NCBI RefSeq assembly: GCF_022682495.2
Contig: NC_071399.1
Location: forward strand, 51,824,873 to 51,888,872
DNA length: 64,000 bases
Direction of reading: 5' to 3'
From: Desmodus rotundus
Taxonomy: Eukaryota > Chordata > Mammalia > Chiroptera > Phyllostomidae
Positions 23,488-34,261 of the stretch are shown one piece after another. The notes beneath the pieces were generated by a model. That model had not been told where the DNA came from. It was given only the letters and a program-made list of their open reading frames with translations, and searched no databases. The translations under genes were made by a program, and so were the position numbers. The stretch's first letter is position 1, and every line of letters starts with the position of its first letter.

Positions 23488-23705
23488 ACCATATTTTTCG
23501 GACCATGAGACACACCTAAGTTTTAGAGGAGGAAAATACGGGAAAAAATTTTTAAGCAAAATTGTGGCAAAATATTTAATAACATAAATAACGTAATATG
23601 TCCCCCTGAGCGAGCCAAGTAAACTACATTCAGACTATAAGACGCACTTTCACCCCAAATTTGGGAGGAAAATGGGGGTGTGTCTTATAGTCTGAAAAAT
23701 ATGGT
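23488..23705. mobile_element. 218-bp MITE with ACCATATTTTTC ends, superfamily not assigned
   Basis: Begins ACCATATTTTTCGGACCATG and ends with the near-perfect inverse (GTCTGAAAAATATGGT), giving terminal repeats of about 28 bp. Near the right end an additional inverted pair occurs ('actataagacgcactttcac' and 'gtgtgtcttatagtctg'), so the right end alone can fold. It directly follows an L1 A-tail. Flanking bases do not give a clean duplication by eye. I recall that 'TTTTTCGGACTATAAGACGCAC' ends occur widely in vertebrate MITEs, but I cannot assign the transposase family. Confidence 0.75.
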
Positions 23706-24548
23706 TAAAAAAAACAAACTCCCAATTCTGTTGTAGCCACCAACCATGGATGGTGCCCATATTCTTTTGACTAGATTATGCTCTTCCATTGTCCAGTCAA
23801 AATAGTTTTAAGATGTCAAATGTAAATTTATGTGTTCTCTGATTATAAGGAAACATCAAAATTCTGATGCACTGGTTAAACTATTATTTTGGGTAAGAGG
23901 ACCCCATTACTGCTACATTTTTTTTTAATAAAATACACCACAAATTAGTTTAGTCTTTTATAGGTGTTTTCTCATTTTCTCTTTAAATGGTTTTCTATTA
24001 AAAAAAAGCTGATATTATATAACAGTTGTTAGTACTAGCCAGTTATTTCTCTGGATTTTTGAGGATTAATTGGATAGGAAAGCTTCAAGCACCTTAGAGA
24101 TAGTGATATGTCACATTAATAAGCCCTGTTGCTAAGAAATTAATCTTCCATAGGCATCCAATAAAAAATGCAAGTCATCTAATTAGAGCTGGAAAGGATT
24201 ACTTTTGTTTTGTTTTAGGAACCTTGACCCTCATTCTTTAGGTTTACTTTCATACTGCTGAATACTTAAATATTGGTGGGGCTATTTACTGGATATTTTC
24301 TACACCTTATTTTCTCTTTCTATTGATTCTAGTTAAGTGTAGATCCAAATTTAATCCATGAGGAAATCTCTCCGGATAATAAACTTAATAATCAGGTTTG
24401 AAATAACTGATCTAGTCTTTAAACACATTTTTTGTATTCTCAATCAGTTTTTGAAAAGTTTGTTTATTTTGTCATTTAGAGTTTACAGTGAGCATTCCTA
24501 TGTTTTCATATGAAAATACTCATTCAGTAGCCTCTTAATGAGTAAAAT
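23706..24548. other. intron sequence, nothing recognised
   Basis: AT-rich unique-looking DNA with no named repeat or exon. Confidence 0.45.
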
Positions 24549-25250
24549 TGCTGGGTTCGTTCCTGCTGAGAGCAACAGCACAAGCTACATAGTCTGTATG
24601 TAGGGGGCGCGACGCGAGCGCTCTTCCCACAGACATTAATTTTATTAGAGTCAAAAAGACAATGTGCTTTCTACTATTTAGAAGTTCACATGGCCAGAAA
24701 CTCAACCCTGAGTTTTATAATGGAAAGCTTACAGCATTCCTCACAAGGTTTTAACGAATCCTATAATGGTTGAGCCTGAGTGCATCTGCACCTGACTCAG
24801 TCTAACTTTCTGAATAAGAGAAGAAACTTTAAACTCCAGAGAGAAAGGACAGACCATGGAGGTTAAGGACTTGATAGGAACTGGACCATGAGCTGAAACC
24901 TGGAATGAACTGAATTGATTTATTGAAACTTGAACCATTCTTGAATAACAGTTTTTATCTAAATTAACCCTGGGAAGAAAATCTGGAGCATTAGTTTGAC
25001 AGCAATAAAATGTATGTATTGTACTTTCTAATACTAGTAAACAAAAATATAAACTGGTACTTTTTTTTCCTATTTGAATTTTCAGTAGGAATTGAGAAAA
25101 TAATCTCTTTACCATCCATAATTTCTGGTTGACCTCTGTGTGTCCTAGTAACTGATACTCAAAAGTGAATTGCATCAGCTTGCATGAATGACAAGTCATC
25201 AGTCTGCACAGTGTCTGAGTGAACTGAGAGAAGTGGACAGTGCGCAGTTT
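24549..25250 (-). repeat. unclassified unit with CpG-rich end; possible old LTR fragment
   Basis: In reverse orientation the unit ends 'caggaacgaacccagca' after a CpG-dense stretch at 24607-24627 that stands out in AT-rich surroundings, with 'ctaataaaattaatg' (polyadenylation-like) about 90 bp upstream. That order (AATAAA, then a GC-rich stretch, then a CA terminus) resembles the R/U5 end of an LTR. A reverse-strand open frame of 180 codons (24741-25283) covers most of it, running into the LTR at 25251; I recognise no domain in it. The other end was split by the LTR insertion at 25251. Not named. Confidence 0.4.
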
Positions 25251-26240
25251 TGTAACAGGGTGCAGCCAAGAGGGGGGCCCCAAATAGGGATTTGAAATGG
25301 GATCCAGAACTCAAGGTGTCCAGGAAATATTAGAAAAATATATATAGGATGTCCTCACCCCCACAAGCCTGAGCTGGGGGAAGGGACACCTGGAGCAGGG
25401 GCATTCAGAGCTGTTTTGGGTAGGAAGACCTTTGCAGCTAACCCCTGGTATGGTCATTTAACATATCTATAACCTTTAACTGGTTTCATAGATATGTTAA
25501 ATAGCTGTGGCCAGGCTTTGAGACAGGGAGATGGGAGTGACTTCCACCCAAGATGTAACTGGGAAGCAACTCCCCCTGGTTACAGAGCCTGTGTGAGAGC
25601 TTGGAGAAAATTGGCTCCATGCCATGGGGCCATACCTGCCCAGACTTACTATGGCAGCCCAGTAAAGCTGGAAGAATAGGGGGATGCTGGCAGGTGTAAC
25701 TGATTGTAGGAGGAGTCGGAAATGGGGCTGCAGAGGAAGACTGGCACTGGGATTTAAACCCAGGCGTGGCAGCCATACCTGAGAGAGGACCACACAGTTT
25801 TGGGTGAAAGGAGAAGGGAGAGAGGACCACACGATTTGGGGGGAGAAGGGAGAGAGAACCACATGGCTTTGGCAGAGTGGGGACCCCATGGCAGCACCAC
25901 AGCTGATGGTGCTGGGAGCCTGAATCATGGACTTATACTTCTTTTCCTAAGATACAGTACCCCAGACTGGGCAGAGGGAGAAAGGACTGTGTGCATCTGT
26001 GGGTATTCTAAAGGACTTTAGTATTTTAATAAAGATATTAAGTCATTGCTCTAAGTCTGTATACCTTTTAAATAAATAATTTCTTTCCTTTCACCAGTCT
26101 CTGGCATTAAGAGACATCTTTCCTCTGGTGGCAGGCAAGGTGAACCTAGTAGATGTGTGTGGGGGAACCCCCTGAGAGAAAAGGGGGGTCCTTTCCGTAA
26201 TAGTATATTGTCCCCTCCCCTCCGGGTCTGTTCTGTAACA
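25251..26240 (+). mobile_element. solo LTR of an endogenous retrovirus, 4-bp duplication (family B)
   Basis: A 990-bp LTR starting TGTAACAGGGTGCAGCC and ending TCTGTTCTGTAACA, flanked by the 4-bp duplication GTTT (25247-25250 and 26241-26244). It is the sense counterpart of the LTR at 44363-45486. Polyadenylation-like signals occur at about 26029 ('aataaagatatt') and 26072. No gag, pol or env sequence adjoins it. A 4-bp duplication is typical of class I (gamma-like) ERVs, an inference only. Overlapping small open frames on both strands are LTR sequence, not genes. Confidence 0.88.
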
Positions 26241-26244
26241 GTTT

Positions 26245-28656
26245 TGCAGGCTGCACTCACCACCACGGGTGGTTTCACAATGTACCATCAGTCACAGGGG
26301 CAGGAAGAGGTGGTGATCATGCGCCTGGATAATTCTTTCATTTACCTTTTACATATTGGGGCATGTGAAGGCTTTGTTCTCAGCACTGGGAATAGACCGA
26401 ACAAGGCAGAGAAGGTCTGTAACTACATGGAAATTACAAATGGGAAGAAAGAAACAGAAGTCAATAATTTAACAGCAACATTATTTCATGTGATGATATG
26501 TCCTGTGGTGAACACACCATGGATGTGATGTTGATGGAGAGATTGAAGGTGTTAATTCCCGAAAAAAGAGGTGACATCACAGGACAAGAGCTAGTCACAC
26601 AGAGACTGGGGGCCAAAACATATGGATGTTCCCTATTCAGGCATAAGAACAAATGCAGAGGCCTTGAAGGGGGAATGACATTGTTCTTTTTGGGTCCCAA
26701 ATGACTGGATTATAGATGGTAAGGAAGAAAATATGAAATAAGGTAGGAAACATAGGCAGAAGCCAGAAATACAAGATTTCATAAGCCAGTGATTTTATTC
26801 TAAGAGCAATGGCAAGTCAGGGAAGAATTTTAAGCAAAAGGAAGGTGGGCCCTGTTTCATGATTTAGTAAGCTGGTTATGTGGAAAAGGATTACAGAGGC
26901 AGAACTGGAAGCAAGAGCAAGATGAAAGAGAATGGCCATTTGGACCAAAATGGTGGCCCTGGAAAGAAATGGGTGAATTCAAGATGTGCTTGGTGGGTAA
27001 AGCCAACAGGACTTTTAGTGGTTTGGATATGGGGTGGCATAGGGATGTTGAGGGAAACAGTTTTGTTACTGATAGAAAGACTGGACAAAAACAGCCCTAG
27101 GGGTATGAGCAGTCAAGAATACAATCAGTTGTGCTGTCTAAATGGGGAGCAGGGTAAGCTCTCATTTCCTTAATATGCAAATCTCCAGCTCAGTAAGATA
27201 CTATTCAATCTTTGTGCAGAGAGGTCCTGGAAAGGTGACTCACACACTGAGCTCCGTCTGCAGGGAGCCAGGCTGACCAGATATGGTACTTGGTAGATTT
27301 TATGGTGAGAGGAAAAAAGCTTTCTAGTAACTAAGATGTAACCAGTGTTTGATGGGACTTGAAGTTGTTGAGAAAACAGCAACCCAGTAAGCCCGAGATC
27401 CAGCAGGGCAACATGCAGTTGGCATTTTACGTATCCCTAAGCAAGCACAGACAGACAAAAAATCCTCTGACTTTGCCATCCAGTAGTCATTATCCTTAAA
27501 GTCCCCAAACCTCCCATAGTCATGGACTGACAGCTCCCCACCATGTGCACATTCTGCTAATCTTCATGACTGAACAGGAGGCTAATGTGACTGAGGCCAG
27601 CCTACCCTTCCTCCCATAAACCTGTATTGAGCTGCTGCTTGCACCAAGCCGTGTTTCTAACAAGAAGCTGATGGTCTTAATGACACCATTCCTCAGTAAT
27701 TTGTTGACATCATAGGGTACCTATCACGATGTTGCTTCTCCAGCCTTCACCTCCCTGACTCTACTCATCCATACCAAGGCAGCTCAGAGCATGCTGTTGC
27801 TTTTACTTGACTTTTTTTTAATGTTAACATTTTTTAATTTAAAAATTTAAGGTTTTTAGTAGGACAGGTATATCCAAGGCCATGAAACAAATATTTAGAA
27901 TGATTAATTATAAAGCAAAAAAACCAGATAGCCAGCTCCAGAAATAGAATATAACTAACATCCTACAGTTAATCCACATTCTGACCTTTAAAATAATCAC
28001 TTTCTTACCTTTCTTCAAGGTTTTACCTCCTATGTGTTAAATTTAATTTCTGAAATTGGTTGCTGCAAGTATGACTGAACATCAGTGAAAGATGTACTCA
28101 TTACCTCTTTGAAAGCTCAGGATTCCTTCTTAATATTTTATTTTCCCCATACACTCATTCCAGTCCCTTCTATTTTTCACTTGTGGGTTTTACTTTAGCA
28201 AGACTGACAATGGGCACAGGGCATATGAGAGGGACATCTATTTTGCAACAACAGTGCCACAGAGCTATTTTTGGTTTTCCTTCATGTTTTCATTCTTATG
28301 AAGTCTTTATCCTTCCTCAGCCTCTGGGGTTTGTGCTTTGCCTGGCCTGGCCTTTAGGGGTCTGGTTGCTTGGGTGAAGAAGGTTCTTGAACTGATAGAA
28401 GATAGGTCAGTGAAACTGAAATTAGCCACTATGCCCCCTCTGGCCAAGCCACCACCCATAACCGGCCCCAGCTCCAGCAAAGGACTGATAACAGCATGTC
28501 ATGTGATTGATGTGAAAAGAAGTTTCTGTAGATTTCTTCTAAGTTGAAGGGAGGAAGCAATCCCCCATAGTCAGTCATACGGCATATTAGGTTCTCAAAA
28601 ATCTCTCAGCCTTGCAACAAGCTTTTCACTTACACACATTTTTCATTGTTTTAAAG
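26245..28656. other. intron sequence, no recognised gene
   Basis: Mostly unique-looking and less AT-rich than the neighbouring introns. The start (26245-26290) is the other side of the unit interrupted by the family B LTR. Several 60-120 codon open frames (for example 26157-26528 and 26880-27173) show no recognised domain and no splice context. The end carries the acceptor of the next EPSTI1 exon. Confidence 0.5.
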
Positions 28657-28756
28657 GGTAAATAATGCTTTTCTGGACCGACTCCAAGGCAAAAGTCAGC
28701 CAGGTGGCCTGCAGCACTTTGGAGGCTCTTGGAATGTGAATAGCCATAACAGCTGG
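28657..28756 (+). CDS. EPSTI1: EPSTI1 coding exon (partial CDS), conserved C-terminal segment
   Basis: A 100-nt exon with acceptor 'cattgttttaaag' and donor GTGAGT. The first base completes the Arg codon begun in the previous exon. It then encodes 33 residues starting VNNAFLDRLQGKSQPGG and ending WNVNSHNSW, ending in phase 0. The first 17 residues equal the human EPSTI1 sequence that I recall, the most conserved part of the C-terminus. If the donor is used, translation passes into the exon proposed at 43683. Read through the donor instead, the frame stays open to about 28946, so the splice decision matters for the C-terminus. Confidence 0.93.
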
Positions 28757-29444
28757 GTGAGTTTTTCCTTTACTCTTAAAAAATATCTTTCAAATTTGAA
28801 GAATAAAAACAATGAGAATTTAAAAAATATGTTGTGGCCTTCTCCCCAGATATTTTTTTCGTGTGCTGTTCAGCTGTGTGATGGGCAGTCAGCCAGGGTG
28901 ATTATTGTAAATTCCACAGTAGCTTCTGAGAGAGGGAAAAAGTCCTGATTTCAGCTCTGGCCAATCACAGTAAAAAATGACACCTGCTCTTTGATCTCAA
29001 CGTGATTTCCTGGACTGTAAGGCTTTTTATCACTCCTGGTCCAGAACCATGACAAAAACAAATGAACACTTTTTTCCAGGAATATTTTAAATGAAATATG
29101 GTTATAAAAATAGTGAGCATTCTCCAGTAATAAATTTTTTCAGTAAGACTAGCATATCAAAGAAACCAATATTTAATTTTTCATTATAAAGTGATTTTTA
29201 ATAAACCCTACAGCAAAAGACACTTTTTAAAAATGAAATCTTGATACAGATTTTTGTGAAGAAAATCTTGCAACTTGTGATATGTGTTTAATATGTTTTG
29301 CCTGCTTTATAATTTAATTGAAGCTCAGGTACATATGTGGCTACTCAAAAAAAAATGGAACAGATGTAAATCTTTAAATTGGTAAAATATAAGAAAATAA
29401 TCAAGTGATTGCTGACCTGAAAACTCTAGAGATGATCACTCTTT
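28757..29444. other. intron sequence, nothing recognised
   Basis: AT-rich intron DNA just after the donor. No repeat was named and no additional EPSTI1 exon was found. Confidence 0.45.
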
Positions 29445-29461
29445 AATAAATACTTGATGGA

Positions 29462-29701
29462 CCTGACCAGGTGTGACTCAGTTGGTTGAGCATTGTCTTG
29501 CAAGGCGAAAGGTGACTGATTCAATTGCTGGTCAGGACTCATGCCTGGGTTGCTGGTTTAGTTCTCTTGCTTAGTAGAGACAGCTGGCAGTGACTGATGT
29601 TGCTCTCTTGCTCTCTTGCTTGATATTTCTCTCCCTAGCTTTCTCCCTTCCTTCCTCTCTCTCTAAAAAAAATTAATTAATTAACTAATTAATTAAGAAA
29701 A
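29462..29701 (+). mobile_element. Ves-type SINE, diverged variant
   Basis: tRNA-like head 'cctgaccaggtgtgactcagttggttgagc', 'ctgattcaattgctggtcagg' B-box region, a duplicated 'ttgctctcttgctctc' CT tract and an unusual (ATTA)n tail. Flanked by AATAAATACTTGATGGA (29445-29461) and AATAAATTCTTGATTGA (29702-29718), a 17-bp duplication with two differences. Confidence 0.88.
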
Positions 29702-29718
29702 AATAAATTCTTGATTGA

Positions 29719-30719
29719 CAAAAGGCCATTTTTGAGAAGACAGTCTGTTAGGAATCTTGCATGTTTTTTAAAAAGATATCCAATAGTTAAAATTGATAGG
29801 TAGATTTCACCTATTATATATAGTGAATATATATATATAGAGAGAGAGAGAGAGAATTTATGTATCTATATAAATTATATATAATGAAGAGAACACAAAT
29901 CAGGCAAAGTTGCAGAGAATGTGTAGTGGATGTATTTATTTATCCATAATGAATGCTCATGTGTATCACTGCAGCATTCAGAAAAGAGACAATATGGAAG
30001 AGAGAAAAGATTCTAAATACACAGTTTTTGCATCATGCATTACAATTTCTAAATTATTAACTTATACAAATATGTGAGTAGGTGTCATATGGTAAATGGA
30101 GCACTGTGAATTTAATACATTATCCAAATTCAAGGAATTATAAGTTATGAAACATGATTGAAACTCAGATTCTGGATGACTTCTAAACTTGCTATACATT
30201 TTCTCTTTTACTCAACTACTGCCCAAATGTAGAAAGTACCTAGAAAAATACCTGGGATTGAGAAGATGATGGGAGAGTGTAAAGGAATACCACATGGGCT
30301 GCTGCTAAGAGAATAAGGATTGGGCTCACCAATGACTATTGGTAGGCCTTACACGAGTGAGCTATAAACCTTTGCTTGGGTTCCTCACAGATTAAAAAGA
30401 GAGGAATGTTGTTTTCTCATAATGTGATGTGAGTGAGGATGATTAAAGTTTTCTTAGTAGGACAGGCATATCCAAGTCCAAAGTGATTATTGGTTCTTCC
30501 CTTACTTGAAAGAAACATGACAGAAAGGTGAGAACTTCTTCAGGCTCCCAGCTCCAACTCCACATTTACTTACCTACAGACATCCCTACCTGTATGCCCG
30601 CCCTTCCTTGTGAGCCAGTTTCTATCTTCTTCACTGTCTTTGTTCCTCCCTTATCCTGAATTATCCATCTCAACTAGAAAATGCCCATCAGCATAAAATA
30701 TTAAGAAATATAAACTATT
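29719..30719. other. intron sequence with (TA)n/(GA)n microsatellite
   Basis: A compound microsatellite at about 29815-29855: TA repeats followed by (GA)n. The remainder is AT-rich and unassigned. Confidence 0.5.
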
Positions 30720-32160
30720 TTGCTACTACCTTTCTTCTTACTATTTCTTTCTTCCCCTTTAGAGCAGAACTTCAAGAGGTGTCTATTCTTGCTGTGTCTA
30801 CTTTCTTTCTTCCCATTTCTTTTAAACGTACCCGAATCAGGTTTTAGACTTTTCCAGTCCAACAAAAATGCTTTTGTCATGGTCACTAACAATGTCCACA
30901 TTGCAAAACTCCAGAGGTTATATCTCAATCTTTATTTTTAAGACCTATCAGCATCATTCATCATGATGAAACACTTCCTCCTCTGTGAAACTTTCTTTAC
31001 TTGGCGCCTGGGACACTATACTCTCCTGAGTTTTTACCTGTTCCCCTGGCCAACATTCTCCTTGGCTGAAATTCCCTGCATCTTTTTGTTCTCGCAATAT
31101 TGGAGTGCTTCAGGGATCTACCTTCTGAACATTATGTTCACTTAATATCTTGATGGCATCAAGATATTAAGTGAAATTAAATGTATATGCTTATTACTCC
31201 CAAATTTTAATTTCCAGCCTAGACCTCTTCCTCTAACTCTAGGCCTTTATAGCCATTTGTCTACCCAACATCTCTACTTGCATATCCAATATACATTTCA
31301 ACCTTCACATATCTAAAACTTAACCTTTATTCCCTTTACCTTGATGTTCTATCTGCACTTTTTCCTGTTTGCATAATGGTGCAACCCTTCTGTTACATCC
31401 CTCCACAGATAATCCATCAGGAAATATTTTTGACTCTTCTAAATATATCCAATCCAACAGCTATTCACAACCTTCACCACTATTATCCTGCTTCCAACTT
31501 CTATCAGTGATCATCTAGATTCTTGAAAATGTCTCAAGTGGTTTCTTTGCTTCCACACTTCCCACCTAGAGTCTGTTCTCTGTATGAGAATGATCCCTTT
31601 GAATCAGAAGTCAGATCCTGTCACTCTTCTGCTCAAAATCCTCCAATGACTCCCATAACTCCCCAAATCACTTGAAGTAAAAGCCAAAGTCCTTATAGGA
31701 GGCTACCAGATGCTACATGATTTAGACTCCACTTTACCCCTCTGGTGCTCTCTTATGCTGCCCTTTCTCATTCTTTCTAGCCATTCTTGCTTCTTGCTGT
31801 TTTTTGAAAACTTGAGAAACTGGATGCTCTCACCTTATGGTCTTTGCACTGACTGATCCCTCTATAATATCCTCCAAAATATCCATATTATTCATCCTTC
31901 GAGTTTTTTTAATTCCTCCTTAGTGAGGGTTCCTCTACCACTTATTAGTGCTGCCACCTGTGATTTAACCCCTGGCTCTTGCCAGGCTCCACTTCTTTTT
32001 TCCATTGCACTCTGCAACTTCTAACATAATTTACTATCATTTACTTATATGATTTGTTGACTATTTAGTCTCTCCCTGTGGTGATATGTGTTCCATTTGC
32101 CATCAGAGCAGGGCCCTTTGGTTATATTCCAAGCATAAAACAGTGATTAGAACTTACCAT
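30720..32160 (+). repeat. L2 LINE, 3' portion
   Basis: Sense-strand order of L2: a piece corresponding to the end of the reverse transcriptase region ('tgtcatggtcactaacaatgtcc', 'atcatgatgaaacacttcctcctctgtgaaactttctttacttggc'), then 'tgctcaaaatcctccaatgactcccat', 'aaagccaaagtccttataggaggctaccagatgctacatgatttagactcc', 'ctttgcactgactgatccctct', and the 3' end ('cagagcagggccctttggtt'). Highly diverged and without an open frame. A perfect 18-bp inverted repeat occurs inside at 31137-31175. Confidence 0.75.
31137..31175. repeat. perfect 18-bp inverted repeat, 3-bp loop
   Basis: TTCACTTAATATCTTGAT, spacer GGC, ATCAAGATATTAAGTGAA. All 18 pairs match, which is unusual in such an old, mutated L2. 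Confidence 0.9.
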
Positions 32161-32390
32161 ATGCACAAGGAGAGAGGTGGCTGTGATTGATGGTCACCAA
32201 AACAACACAGATTTAGAACTAAATGATGTGATATACTCAAATGACTAGATATTCAATTTTAAAAAGCTATATATAAAACATTGGATGAAATAGATATTGG
32301 ATTTAAAACAATGAAGAAAAATGGGACAAAATGCCAACCAAGAAGATTTGAAAAAAGAACAACTTTTAGAAATAAAAAACATTGATCTTT

Positions 32391-34246
32391 TTTAAAAAAT
32401 ATATATTTATTGATTATGCTATTGCAGTTATCCCATTTCCCCCCCCTCACTCCACTCCATCCTGCCCACCCCCTCCCTACCACATTCCCCCCCTATACTT
32501 CATGTCCATGGGTCATACTTATAAGTTCTTTGGCTTCTACATTTCCTACACTATTCTTACCCTCCCCCTGTCTATTTTCCACCTATCATCTATGCTACTT
32601 ATTCTCTGTACCTTTCCCCTCCTCTCCCCCTCCCACTCCCCTATTGACAACCCTCCATGTGATCTCCATCTCTATGGTTCTGTTCCTGTTCTAGTTGTTT
32701 GCCTAGTTTGCACTTGTTTTTGTTTTAGGTGTGGTCGTTAATAACTGTGAGTTTGCTGTCATTTTTACTGTTCATATTTTTTATCTTCTTTTTCTTGGTA
32801 ACTCCGTTTAACATTTCATATAATAAGGGCTTGGTGATGGTGAACTCCTTTAACTTGACCTTATCTGAGAAGCACTTTATCTTCCCTTCCATTCTAAATG
32901 ATAGCTTTGCTGGATACAGTAATCTTGGATGTAGGTCCTTGCGTTTAATCTTGGGTAATGTAATTATGATGTGCCTTGGTGTGTTCCTCCTTGGGTCCAG
33001 CTTCTTTGGGACTCTCTGAGCTTCCTGGACTTCCCGGAAGTCTATTTCCTTTGCCAGATGAGCGAAGTACTCCTTCATTACTTGTTCAAATAAGTTTTCA
33101 ATTTTTTGTTCTTCCTCTTCTCCTTCTGGCGCCCCTATAATTCGGATGTTGAAACATTTCAAGATGTCCTGGAGGTTCCTAAGCCTCTCCTCATTTTTCC
33201 GAGTTCTTCTTTCTTCATTCTTTTCTGGTTGGATGTTTCTTTCTTCCTTCTGGTCCACACCATTGATTTGAGTCCCAGTTTCCTTCCCATCACTATTGGT
33301 TCCCTGTACATTTTCCTTTGTTTCTCTTAGCATAGCCTTCATTTTTTCATCTGGTTTTCGAACAAATTCAACCAATTCTGTGAGCATCTTGATAACCAGT
33401 GTTTTGAACTGTGCATCTGATAGGTTGGCTATCTCTTCCTCGCTTAGTTGTATTTTTTCTGGAGCTTTGAAGTGTTCTGTCATTTGGGCCATTTTTTTTT
33501 TTTTTGTCTTGGCGCATCTGTTACTTAAAGGGGCGGAGCCTTAGGTGTTCACTGGGGCGGGGTAACGCTGGTTGCTGTGCTGTGATGCTGTAAGTGGGGG
33601 AGGGGCCGAGAGGGAACAATGGCGCCCGCTCCACTCTCCACCGGATCTCAGTCTTTCACTCTGCTACCCACAATCAAACTGGGCCCCTCTGGTGCTGGTT
33701 TCTAAGTGGGTGGGCTTGTGCACACTCTAGGCCCCTGTGGGTCTCTCCAATGACCTCTCCTGTGAGGCTGTGAGTCTCTCCTGCTGCCACCCCAACCCCC
33801 ACAGGTGTTTTCAATCAGAGGTTTGAGGATTTATTTCCCCAAGCTGGAGCCCTGGGTTGTGTGGTCTGCTTCACTCCCTGCTGTTTGTCCGGTTTATCTG
33901 TGGGTGAGTATGGGGCCGTGGGGTGCTACCCACTGCTCTGCCTGCCCCGTTCTCCGCCACTCTGAGTCCGGCCCTCTCGGTTTATCTGTGCGCGAATGTG
34001 GGGCTGGAGGGTCTGCCCGTGGTCAGACTGCCTGCCCTGTTGGTCCCACATTCTGCCAGTCTCGGTCCCGCCACGGCCACGCAAGTCCTCTCCGCCCCGG
34101 TGCCCGTCTCCACCCCTCCTACCGGTCTGGATGAATGTTTATTTTTTATTTCCTTGGTGTCGGACTTCCTTGCAGTTTGATTTTCTGTCAGTTCTGGTTG
34201 TGCGAGGAGGCACAGTGTGTCTACCTACGCTGCCATCTTGGTTCTC
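32391..34246 (-). mobile_element. HAL1-like half-LINE (ORF1 only), full length, open ORF1
   Basis: A 1,856-bp reverse-strand element flanked by a perfect 15-bp duplication AAAACATTGATCTTT (32376-32390 and 34247-34261). Order in sense: a 5' end starting GAGAACCAAGATGGCAGCG, a GC-rich 5' UTR of about 750 bp (many CpGs), ORF1 (33492 down to 32725), then the 3' UTR with pyrimidine-rich + strand sequence and the A-tail. No ORF2. The layout equals that of 15849-18575, but this copy is better preserved (exact duplication, open ORF1, retained CpGs), so it is younger. The right flank continues an ancient L1 that was split by the insertion. Confidence 0.88.
32725..33492 (-). CDS. ORF1p of HAL1-like element (255 aa, internally shortened)
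   Basis: L1 ORF1-type RNA-binding protein. Residues 1-60 form the N-terminal part (start MAQMTEHFKAPEK). Residues about 60-110 are Lys/Glu-rich and could continue the coiled coil. From about 113 an RRM-like domain appears with the signature IRIIGAPEGEEEE and ENLFEQVMKEYF. Residues 157-185 hold the QEAQRVP...RHIIITLPK motif. The C-terminal domain follows from about 190 (RLLYPAKLSF...FSDKVKLKEF). Between 185 and 190 roughly 45 residues normally present in ORF1p are absent, an in-frame deletion that leaves the frame open. In L1, ORF1p trimers bind element RNA in the cytoplasm. With part of the C-terminal domain missing, function is doubtful. No cellular role is implied. Confidence 0.8.
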   Translation of the reverse strand: MAQMTEHFKAPEKIQLSEEEIANLSDAQFKTLVIKMLTELVEFVRKPDEKMKAMLRETKENVQGTNSDGKETGTQINGVDQKEERNIQPEKNEERRTRKNEERLRNLQDILKCFNIRIIGAPEGEEEEQKIENLFEQVMKEYFAHLAKEIDFREVQEAQRVPKKLDPRRNTPRHIIITLPKIKRKDLHPRLLYPAKLSFRMEGKIKCFSDKVKLKEFTITKPLLYEMLNGVTKKKKIKNMNSKNDSKLTVINDHT

Positions 34247-34261
34247 AAAACATTGATCTTT

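Noticed and set aside
23210..23559. Three overlapping reverse-strand proline-rich open frames
   Set aside because: They are the complement of the G-rich L1 3' UTR and the adjoining MITE; the same pattern recurs opposite the L1 end at 61156-61566.
25486..25928. 114- and 143-codon reverse open frames
   Set aside because: They lie wholly within the family B LTR. A similar frame occurs in the other LTR copy, so this is shared LTR sequence rather than a gene.
33500..34246. CpG island promoter of a host gene
   Set aside because: The GC-rich region lies entirely inside the half-LINE between its target duplications and is the element's own 5' UTR.
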